The position numbers were made by a program, and so were the translations under genes. From Cladosporium sp. IMV 00045 (lineage: Eukaryota > Ascomycota > Dothideomycetes > Cladosporiales > Cladosporiaceae), in NCBI GenBank assembly GCA_001931905.2, contig MSJI02000195.1, positions 1-43,186 of the forward strand: 43,186 bases of DNA. Direction: 5' to 3'. Numbering within the stretch: the stretch's first letter is position 1; each line of letters begins with the position of its first letter. Of the stretch, positions 19,601 through 27,344 are shown in pieces. Under the pieces are notes generated by a model. It ran no database searches and was not told the DNA's origin. It saw only the letters and a list, made by a program, of their open reading frames with translations.

Positions 19601-20831
19601 CACCCGCATGCACCTGAAGTGTTTCCGTGGCGACGAAATGACAAATTGGCTTCTGGGCGTATTCAAAGACCTGAACACAAGAGAAGAGGCGGTCGAAATG
19701 GGCAATGAGCTCATGAACCGGGGGATATTCACACACGTGCGACACAAGCACGAATTTCGAGACGGAAACTACTTTTACCAGATCGCCAGCACGCATCGCA
19801 CGACGGAGTATCCCGACACTGCAGGGTTCTTCTTGAAGTCGTTGGGAAGATCCGTTCCCGCGACACCAATATCGGAAGTCCGCGGCTCGCCATTGTCAAG
19901 ACCGCTGGTCCCGGATTCTGATTCTTCCAGCAAGGGCACACCTTCAGTCGTTCCTACGGAGAAAAAACAGATTGCTCTGAGCCAAATGCTGCAGTATAAT
20001 GTTGATCCTGCCTGCAAATCCATTCGACCTGAGGTCATCAACCTGCACTTTGGTACGTTAAGATTAGTATATGTATTGGGATATCAGCTAACACTCACAG
20101 ACCGCATCCATAACCCTGAAAACTGTTACCACGTGTACCTCGATTGGCTAGCGACCACGCCAAAGCTAATTCGCGAAGCCCTTAACCGATGGACATCTCT
20201 GGCGGAAAGCCACGGCCTGAAGCTGGTTCAAGTACCAATCGCTGAAGCGAGTAGACAGTATTTGACACATCCGCTGGACAAGCCGCAACATGTCCAGCTG
20301 GTAGTTCGCCCTCCCGACCGAGCCCCTACAACACCCTACCTCAGCGCACAGTCTCCTGCGTCACGCACTGTTGAAGATCCCGCGCACTACCACAAAGCTC
20401 TTCTGCGCAAAGCTGGCTTCGTTCTGGACCTTGAAGCTGCCTCCAGCTTCTCATCGAAACTCGACATCACATATTCTTGGGGGAAACCGGACTACGAGAT
20501 GACACAATTTGTCCACAAATCCGGTCTCGTGCTGGCTCAGATCTCTTCCAACCTTAAATATGACTTCCTCGTCCTGCCAAATCGCCTGGCTGTGCTGCGA
20601 TCGAGCTTGGCAGGGAAGCAGTCCGAGAACGTATCGGCAGACGATGTGATCAAATCCTTCAGACTGTTCTGCAAGGACGAAAAGGGACTCAAAGCTATCT
20701 ATGACGAGGCACGGAGACCGAAAGCGCCAGCTCCCAGTCCTTTTACCAGTGCTGCGATGGCTGCCAACTCAGATGTGGATGTGCCACCTATGCAACTTCC
20801 GCCGCATATCCTGCACCGAGTCCAGTCTTGA
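16602..20831 (+). CDS. IML1: Vacuolar membrane-associated protein Iml1 (DEPDC5 homologue)
   Basis: Two exons (16602-20052 and 20101-20831) give 1,393 residues. Iml1 is the catalytic part of the SEACIT/GATOR1 complex with Npr2 and Npr3: it is the GTPase-activating protein for Gtr1 and shuts down TORC1 at the vacuole when amino acids are scarce. The N-terminal region (CTVVLHDDRVSQEDVL onward) matches the IML1 domain, a Ser-rich disordered segment follows (about 420-620), and a DEP domain lies at about 985-1060 (RRWFTRMHLKCFRGDEMTNWL, then FRDGNYFYQI). The C-terminal domain holds the conserved NPENCYHVYLDWL block just after the splice site. The intron (48 nt, branch site GCTAAC) contains no stop and is a multiple of three, so retention would insert 16 residues. 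Size agrees with other filamentous-fungal Iml1 proteins. Confidence 0.93.
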   Translation: MAVKKIERQCTVVLHDDRVSQEDVLCGNDILPEGGMGILSAKNAIPIHILATTRALIPKEISLHVTLGERFLFENRMSATVTIINDDNEATANHVEFFFRDICLSRADMWQMTRSMEGGVIYKNQEIKFLGKNTAIARTIYINGQEANSALVRQPTTKPIFRSGSARFTLLIQVSREMLERWLGGHLMFESLIEGYLTELFRRWEDLKMRHHFSVVLFGRSVGYTHRPTETGATSYGHDDFFHVVCEDVPGSDWRTILLNLKHAFNSSRLPRQVSLAREGNLLEAIYTATLDVVNDSTDPHLSNTGISIIAITSGSGFFDSDHSLLKQTTNLLLGNSIGVDIVALSPKPLHPVPLFKYQIGQQVEYALPHWADISYWQWSNHSPRWSLAESADVKDIAIAPLKLDASGTAFPSGASLMSKFDSGRFASEDSILDDRSALPRADIGPDLLKSLRSSTKTSKMSLSDRPVGDGAARSVVSKSSSTFPRPKKESSFHPLLQSGKKISLGPRGIAPVSGVASTTISTEYASHGKDVQPTTFTPNEASSGLAKQIRQSLARKSSSHSLASQPSNEQGRTTKPIDIHSGSMSAIDETNHASEETQAAQPHVDSPAAEPSPELLSKTPRPFASQSTLPEVEAKELAQQALTPWLTLVNPCNPRRDNMRIASQYRKWHHVFPKAIDSGSFKWDSMGAPASLPLSTDFAPTARELDKHYDHKLRRLILSGLTDSPDESAGLIHKLISLRLARGFQLVAKSTKSSSTSLRTLQGPILMSVGTLYHEIEIVSNLELQVIEYHPNTHEEFVPLTADGTKQEYRPRLGSSSTTIDVQKGLENLDWASLDQALVNDTANLPVIGASQMRFVLLPTEITTRAEGGSNTIRSRDLSEEEKRIDGIQRLTQLWQRHRLITLEDKSHQASLAKPKAMKSVTDRDPNPLAIEYQTRDPSIVLNAQDTSLTGHLADTEASTPLFAESEMYHSSNFDLVKLVKQMQEPPPLGVEVRDRRWFTRMHLKCFRGDEMTNWLLGVFKDLNTREEAVEMGNELMNRGIFTHVRHKHEFRDGNYFYQIASTHRTTEYPDTAGFFLKSLGRSVPATPISEVRGSPLSRPLVPDSDSSSKGTPSVVPTEKKQIALSQMLQYNVDPACKSIRPEVINLHFGTLRLVYVLGYQLTLTDRIHNPENCYHVYLDWLATTPKLIREALNRWTSLAESHGLKLVQVPIAEASRQYLTHPLDKPQHVQLVVRPPDRAPTTPYLSAQSPASRTVEDPAHYHKALLRKAGFVLDLEAASSFSSKLDITYSWGKPDYEMTQFVHKSGLVLAQISSNLKYDFLVLPNRLAVLRSSLAGKQSENVSADDVIKSFRLFCKDEKGLKAIYDEARRPKAPAPSPFTSAAMAANSDVDVPPMQLPPHILHRVQS
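20053..20100 (+). other. 48-nt stop-free 3n intron of IML1
   Basis: Starts GTACGT, ends CTCACAG, with GCTAAC as likely branch point. Without splicing the frame stays open and adds 16 residues in front of the conserved DRIHNPENCYH segment. Splicing is supported by its intron signals and by the better family match of the spliced protein. Confidence 0.8.
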
Positions 20832-21068
20832 TCGGGGGGCCAAATGTCAATGTGTACATTTTGCATCAATTAGGCCGACAGTCCTTGGAGGGAGTCCCAC
20901 GAATTCGACATAATTAGCCCATGATTAGTTTAATTTAGCCACAAATTTAAATAATGAAGTCAGCAGTCCGTGCATATCCGATCGAAGCATCACTTGCATC
21001 AAGAGCTCTATTTGAGCTCTATGCAATACATATAGCTGCCATCGACCTTCTCTTACAAGAGTCACTAC

Positions 21069-22332
21069 ATGTTCAGGTCACTAGCTCGTCTCGGTCTCTT
21101 CCAACCTCACTTTGCGCCAACACCTCTGAGGAGATCTTTTGCGACGACGTCATCGACCGCGGCAATGGACAAAACCACAGGCATCCTGTCTTGGGCAGAC
21201 AAATCGACCGGGGAGTTCAAGCGTCAAACATCCGTGTTCAGGAACTTCATTTCAAGCGACCCAAATGCAGAGTTTCCTGCGGAGAAGGGTCGCTATCACC
21301 TTTACGTGTCGTATGCGTGTCCTTGGGGTATGAAGGCCGAGTCCAAAACAAAGCTCGCCACCAGCTAACCGTCTCGTCAGCGCATCGTGCATTGATCGTA
21401 CGCAAACTCAAGGGTCTGGAAGACTTCATTTCCTTCACCTCCGTTCACTGGGAAATGCTTGAGAAGGGATGGCGATTCGCCACCGCCGAAGACAACGAGC
21501 CCGGCGAGCACGTGGAGCCCGATCCTATTCACAAGGGATTCACCCACTTGCGCGACATCTACTTTGACGTGAACAAGGACTACGAAGGACGCTTCACAGT
21601 CCCGACGCTGTATGATAAGAAGAAGAACACGATCGTCAGCAACGAGTCGAGCGAAATCATCCGCATGTTCTACACCGAATTCGACCACTTGCTTCCGGAG
21701 AAGTACAAGAACGTCGTCCTCTTGCCTGAGGACCTCAAGCCCAAGATCGAAGACACCAATGAGTGGACATATAACGACATCAACAACGGTGTCTACAAGT
21801 CTGGCTTTGCTTCGTAGGTCTCTTGACACTTAGTCGACTTTCACCCATACTAATCAAACCACAGGAGCCAAGAGGCGTACGAAAAAGCTGTGACTCTGCT
21901 CTTCAAATCGCTCGACCGTGCAGAAGCAGACCTCGCAAAGTCATCTGGACCTTTCTACTTCGGCGACCGTCTTACCGAGGCCGACGTGCGTTTGTTCACG
22001 ACCATCATCCGCTTCGACGCAGTCTACGTTCAGCACTTCAAGTGCAACCTCCGCGATATCCGCAGCGGATATCCCAACCTCCATAAGTAAGTGTCACCCT
22101 TCCATATCTTCGTGTGGAGCGTGAGCTGACCGTCTTCACAAGGTGGGTGCGCAACCTTTACTGGAACCACGACGCTTTCGGCAGCACGACAGAGTTCACG
22201 CACATCAAGAAGCACTACACCAAGAGCCATCGCCAGGTCAACCCATTCTCAATCACGCCATTGGGCCCGGTGCCCGAGATTCTGCCCCTTGATGAAGAGG
22301 TGCCCGCAGTGAAGGCAGCTCTGAAATCGTGA
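21069..22332 (+). CDS. Glutathionyl-hydroquinone reductase / omega-type GST (Ecm4/Gto family)
   Basis: Four exons (21069-21327, 21381-21813, 21865-22086, 22143-22332) give 367 residues. The family removes glutathione from glutathionyl-(hydro)quinones and reduces mixed disulfides through a single cysteine. The catalytic motif ACPWAHR is built across the first splice junction, with Cys at residue 84 as in Xi-class enzymes. Other family blocks: SVHWEMLEKGWRF, FTVPTLYDKK, SNESSEIIRMFY in the thioredoxin fold, then GPFYFGDRLTEADVRLF and the TEFTHIKKHYTKSH end of the helical domain. The first 32 residues are rich in Arg/Ser/Ala and lack acids, resembling a mitochondrial presequence (yeast Gto1 is peroxisomal, Ecm4/Gto2 cytosolic); a second ATG at codon 33 (MDKTTG) could give a cytosolic form. 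Confidence 0.9.
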
Positions 22333-23349
22333 GCGCACCTGGAGCAGGGTCAAGCGGGAGGTGAATTGCCTTGTATTCTCTTAGGTCTCGATCACGCGGG
22401 TAATGCCGCCGGAGTACTCATTACGACAATCAGTATGAGTCCGGTCAAATGTTGGGACACGTGAAAGCCAAGTCTCAACTATACTGTAATGCACGAGGGT
22501 GACTGAAGCCACATTTTCTGTTTCCACCAATTCATTGATTTCGGCCACCAGCAATTATGTATCTTTCCATCCGATATAGGCGATGACCGACGCATATATC
22601 ATCCTGCCGCTTACCTTGGCATCTCAACCAATTCAGACAGTAGTCCCATGTCAGCATCCACATCCCGAGTCATATCGCGGTGGATAATTAGGTGCGTCGC
22701 TGAGAGTAGATTCGTGGCAAAGAGGAAGCCATCAGTATCCTGTAGCGAGTGGCATTGCAAGAAAGCAAATCTCCATAAACCCTGAGATGCCAAACTTTGC
22801 CATACTGTGTTTTGTATCTCATCCAAAATCCCATGCAACTATCACTTCCACCATCGGCATCCCCATCGCCCTCGGCACGTGTCGGCAAATGAAGGAATCA
22901 TGTCCAGTTCCTCCACGCCCCATTGACGCAGATCCCATGGAGATAGTGTGGAGCCCCCAAGCAAACGCAGCGTCTCGTCCCCACTCGCTTGTCGGCGCTT
23001 AGTATGAGCTTCGTCTCTTTATGGCATTCCGAAGCCGCCTCACGCTGTCAAGTCTCGCCCGGCTCGATGATCACCGGGTAATTTGTGTGATGATACCAGG
23101 GCTCCATGTGTCGGGTCCACGTTGCGGGGGGAGAGATGGGGTTTTGAGTTGGGGGACGTCGGCGAATGGCCGTGGGTCGTTGTACATATTAGAGTTGGGG
23201 AGTAACATGTGCGCGCCGGCAAGGGCGACTTTTTTTTTTTTTTTTCCCCTTTCTTTCATATATATCCGGGGCGACTGCTCTAACGCTTCGTGCGGATTTG
23301 CAAAGCAGTTTCTGACCTTGCTTCTTGCCGTTCGACATATTGACCCATC
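22333..23349. other. Intergenic: promoter region of the second sugar transporter
   Basis: 1,017 bases. Minus-strand ORFs of 66-75 codons at 22611-22888 show no family features. Toward the 3' end there are a GC-rich patch with GCGGGG (23124-23129), a 16-T tract (23230-23245), a TATA-like element (23258-23265) and CCGGGG (23266-23271). Confidence 0.55.
23124..23271 (+). promoter_or_regulatory. Putative core promoter with CreA-type hexamers, sugar transporter 2
   Basis: GCGGGG (23124-23129) and CCGGGG (23266-23271) fit the CreA consensus SYGGRG. Between them lie a T16 tract (23230-23245), a kind of element that keeps promoters nucleosome-poor, and ATATATAT (23258-23265), 85-92 bases before the ATG. 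The arrangement is promoter-like; protein binding is inference. Confidence 0.35.
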
Positions 23350-25529
23350 ATGGATCAACTCTCAGGATGGCGCGTGGCGCACAAACTCGAGAAGAGGGCC
23401 CTCCTCATCGCCATCAACTGCGTAGCGGCGCTCAGTATCTTTTTCTTCGGATACGATCAGGGAATGATGGGCGGCGTCAACAATGCCAAAGATTACATCG
23501 ACCTCATGGGATTCGGACATGTGGACGAGGAGGGCGAGCCTGTCGTTACAGATTCGTTACTTCAAGGAGGGATTGTAAGTCGGGACATGAATTATTCTTG
23601 GGAGTCATATTGGGATGCAGGTTCTGATTAGAGACTCAGGTTTCTGTCTATTATCTCGGCACGCTCGTGGGATGCCTCATCGGCGGCTGGGTTGGTGATA
23701 GGATCGGTCGTGTTCGCACCATTGCTTTTGGAGCTGCTTGGGCTATCTTTGGCGCTGCATTGCAATGCTCTGCTCAGAATCATATCTGGATGATTTTCGC
23801 GCGATTGATCAATGGATGGGGAACTGGTGTTTTGAACAGGTCAGTCATCTCCTTGCACGATAAGTCCACATGGGCGTCTTTACTAACCTCGGAACAGCAT
23901 TGTGCCAGTATGGGCCACTGAGACGGCGGACCATTCCTCTCGAGGACAGTTCATCGCGATCGAATTCACCTTGAACATTGCTGGTGTGGTGGTGAGTAAG
24001 ATCCAACGGCATATCAAACTGAGTCCTCATTACTTCCAACAAGATAGCTGATTGCTTCATCTACAGGTAGCCTACTGGCTCGAATTCGGCCTCAGCTTCA
24101 TCGACAACGGCACCTCACCGATCCGATGGCGCTTCCCAATCGCCTTCCAAATCATCCCCCTACTAGTCCTCTTCGCGATCTGCTGGTTCTTCCCCGAAAG
24201 TCCTCGCTGGCTCGCAAAAGTCGGCCGCGACGAGGAAGCGCGCTACATTCTCAAAAGACTGCGCGGCAGCGAGGGCGACGACGCTCTGAGAGCCGAGTCG
24301 GAGTACCAGGATATCAAGAACATCGTGATCCATGAGAGGGAGACGGCGCGGTCGAACAGCTATTTCTCCATGCTGTTTGGGATTGGGAGTGGGAAGTTAC
24401 ATACGGGGCGGAGGGTGCAGCTGGTTATTTGGTTGCAGATCATGCAGGAGTGGGTGGGCATTGCTGGTGTGACTGTTTATGTGAGTGCTCGCCCTACTGT
24501 ATCTTACGGGTCCAACTTTTGACAAATCTGACATGTCGAGCAAGGCTCCTACGATTTTCCGCATCGCAGGGTTCAATTCTGAAAAGAGCCAGTGAGTATC
24601 TACTTGATTGATCCCACTTTCGATCCACTTCACCTCGCTAACCCGACAACTTCCTCCAGATGGATCAGCGGTCTCAACAACATCTTCTACATGTTCTCCA
24701 CGCTCATCTGCGTCTTCACGCTCGATCGCATCGGCAGGCGATGGACACTGTACTGGGGCGCAGTAGGTCAAGGCGTGGCAATGTTCTTAGCCGGAGGGAT
24801 GTCTCGAGCGGGCCTCAACGCGCGCGCGGCCGGCGACATCGCCTCGGCGAACGCATACGGCGCGGCGGCGGCGAGCTTCGTTTACATTTTCACTTTCGTC
24901 TTCGGCGCGACGTGGTTGACTGTGCCCTGGCTGTATCCGGCGGAGATCTTCCCCTTGGAAGTTCGTGCTAAGGGTAACGCCTTTGGCGTTGTTGGATGGA
25001 GTAAGTCTTTTGGTCCGTTGAGAGTAATTGCATCGTGATAGACTGACGATGGTGAAGGTATCGGAAACGGATGGCTTACTCTGCTTTGCCCTGTGATGGT
25101 GTGTATACGTTGCTGAAGCGACTGTTCATGATGGATCGGCTGACATTCGTATAAAAGTTTTCCTCGATAGGTGAGGCGACATTATATATATTTGGCGCGG
25201 CCAACGTCATCGCCATTCCCATGGTTTGGGCTCTCTATCCAGAATCTAACCAAAGAACTCTTGAGGTATGCACATTGACATTTTAGTCTGCACTCGTGAT
25301 CGTCGCTAACAGCTGGCAGGAAATCGATCTACTCTTCGAAGCCGATTCGCCGTGGGTGTGGGATGCAGAGAAGCATTTTGCTAAGCTTAAGGAAGAGAAC
25401 CCCAACCTTGTTCTGGCTGCTAGCCGTGGCAATTCAATTGTTGACCCAGAGCTCGGTTCGAAGAAATTCGAACAGGGAGATACGCAGTCCGAGGAGCGGC
25501 AAGAGGTTGCGAAGACTGAGGGCGCGTGA
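23350..25529 (+). CDS. MFS sugar transporter 2, nine exons
   Basis: Exons 23350-23574, 23640-23839, 23898-23991, 24067-24480, 24545-24591, 24660-25000, 25058-25098, 25158-25265 and 25320-25529 give 559 residues with frame kept throughout. Sugar-porter signatures: FFGYDQGMMGG after helix 1, GDRIGRVRT between helices 2 and 3, RGQFIA, FFPESPRWLAK after helix 6, DRIGRRWTLYWG between helices 8 and 9, and YPESNQRTLEEIDLLF after helix 12. The helix-7 sugar-binding motif (usually QQxxGxN) reads QIMQEWVGIAG, so the canonical Asn is absent, which marks a separate fungal subfamily. A charged cytosolic tail ends the protein. Substrate unknown. The exon pattern differs from transporter 1, so the two are not a recent duplicate pair. 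Confidence 0.9.
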
Positions 25530-25806
25530 GCGAGAAATCATGATGGCCATAATCTTGAGGGCTGCAGGGGCAATCAAGTCGTTGATAGTCCCGGTATTGT
25601 CACGAAGAATTGGAAAATGCCACGCTGGAGCTTGCTCTTTGGCTAGATTCTCGCGGACATGAAATTTTCGAACGTCCATGAAGTCGCCGAACACTGCATG
25701 AAGACCAATCAAAACCACTGAGAGTGGTAACCATGATTCTCCACTGCACCAAACGCAGCTTTGTTACCCAGAACGATCATTACCCATGTCGAGCCCGCTC
25801 AGCGAA

Positions 25807-26937
25807 TCAAGGCTCCTTCGGTTCCAGAATAAGATTGTCGATGAGTCGTACCGGCACCTTATCTTCACCCAGTCCAAGCTTTTCGCCTTCGGTAGTAGCC
25901 TCCAAGGGAAGCATCTTGATCGCACCGCTAATAATCGCACCCTTCTTGGGGTCTATCGTCTGAACTTCCTCCAGCGTATCGGGATCTGCCAGAGAGATGT
26001 AATCCACTTCAAACTGTGCCTGCTGCGTCGCGGGCAATTCATCCTGTTTGATGTTCATCATGTTCGTCACGTCCCATGACAAGGCCAGGATATCATCGCG
26101 ATTCGTCTTGCCCATTTTGTACGCGGCGTTCGCGGCCCCCAATGCCACCGAGAGAACAATTCCTGTCTTTCTCCTTCGCTCTCCGAGATAAACGTTACGG
26201 CTACTCATGGCCAGACCGTCACTCTCGCGCTCCGTGGGACATGTCCGTACTTGTGTATTCATGTGGAAATCCTGTACCATACGCTTGATGATGACCGTCT
26301 GCTGAACGTCTTTTTGGCCAAAGTAGACGCGCTCGGGCTCGACGATGTTGAACAGCTTTGTGCAGACCGTTGCGACTCCCCGGAAAAAGACTGGTCGGCT
26401 TTGGCCTTCCAGCAGGTTGGCCAATGGTGTGATAGTAACGAAAGAGCCTGTGCCTGGCAGGGTCGAGTCGGGCGGCAGTGTCGGATACATCGTTTTGCTC
26501 GTAGGCGCAAACACCGCCTCAATCCTCCCCTTGCCAGACTTCTCCAACTCTGCATCCAGCTCTTTCAATTGTGCCAGATCGCTGTCCCACGTTTTGGGGT
26601 AACTGTCCAGATCCTCGTTGACGCCGAATTGCGTTGGGTTGACGTAGACAGATACAAAGACATGGCTGTTCTCCTCGGCGGCTTGCCTGACCAGGGCGAT
26701 GTGTCCCTTGTGCAGAGCACCCATAGTCGGTACCAGGCCGACAGTCTTGCCATTGAGCAGTAGGTCGCGACGATGCGTTCGGAGAGGAGGCACGTCTCGG
26801 AAGATGTGAAGAGATCTTGTCAGAGGTTGGAGTTTCGGGTATGCTGTGTTCCTACATCGTGCCAATAGAGAGCTACCGACAGCACCTGGGCGTGCTATAC
26901 ACACCGTTGTGAATGCTGAAGTTGTAGGCAATACCAT
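25807..26937 (-). CDS. PAN6: Pantoate--beta-alanine ligase (pantothenate synthetase)
   Basis: 376 residues, intronless. The enzyme joins pantoate and beta-alanine with ATP to make pantothenate, the precursor of coenzyme A. Seen: PTMGALHKGH (70-79, the nucleotide-binding HxGH loop), VYVNPTQFGVNEDLDSYP, YFGQKDVQQ, and MSSRNVYL (the KMSKS-like loop with SSRN). The ATG at 26937 is chosen; the frame is open upstream to 27045 but that part encodes a run of Lys from an A16 tract. Compared with yeast Pan6 (309) there is an N-terminal extension of about 45 residues without acidic residues and with five Arg and one Lys, suggesting a mitochondrial targeting peptide. Divergent from DBP7, 407 bases apart. 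Confidence 0.93.
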   Translation of the reverse strand: MVLPTTSAFTTVCIARPGAVGSSLLARCRNTAYPKLQPLTRSLHIFRDVPPLRTHRRDLLLNGKTVGLVPTMGALHKGHIALVRQAAEENSHVFVSVYVNPTQFGVNEDLDSYPKTWDSDLAQLKELDAELEKSGKGRIEAVFAPTSKTMYPTLPPDSTLPGTGSFVTITPLANLLEGQSRPVFFRGVATVCTKLFNIVEPERVYFGQKDVQQTVIIKRMVQDFHMNTQVRTCPTERESDGLAMSSRNVYLGERRRKTGIVLSVALGAANAAYKMGKTNRDDILALSWDVTNMMNIKQDELPATQQAQFEVDYISLADPDTLEEVQTIDPKKGAIISGAIKMLPLEATTEGEKLGLGEDKVPVRLIDNLILEPKEP

Positions 26938-27344
26938 GCTGCAGGTATTCGATTGAGATCGGAATTGGTGGGGAAGGTGAAGGTAATATTGTTTTTTTTT
27001 TTTTTTTCTTTCTCTCACAAAAATGAGTAAATAAGAATGGATCACCTACGGCTTCTGAGGTCTTGGAGAAAATATTTAATATCCTTGACCAAGTGTGAAG
27101 GTGTTTACGGCGGAGAATGGAGCATACCCAGCAATTCTCGAAAGCTCGAAGTTGCTGCAGCTCGGCCACCCCTTATCGATAAGATTGAGAGAAGTCCTCG
27201 GCTTTACGCAAGTTTCGCGCTAGCCAGAACAGGCGCATCCATATTTTTCTACATATAGAAGCCGCCTCTTTCATAGCGTAAGTTAGCTGCTCAACTTTTC
27301 TCCTTCCTTTGCATACCGCAACTTGCGGGAGATATCTCGATAAC
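26938..27344. other. Divergent promoter region PAN6 / DBP7
   Basis: 407 bases. It contains a T16 tract at 26992-27007, 55-70 bases before the PAN6 ATG, and the 12-base palindrome CTTATCGATAAG at 27172-27183. No extra gene supported. Confidence 0.6.
27172..27183. promoter_or_regulatory. Palindrome CTTATCGATAAG between PAN6 and DBP7
   Basis: A perfect 12-base inverted repeat holding two back-to-back GATAA cores. The inner ten bases TTATCGATAA recur at 40861-40870. It may be a dimeric or GATA-type factor site; function unproven. Confidence 0.35.
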
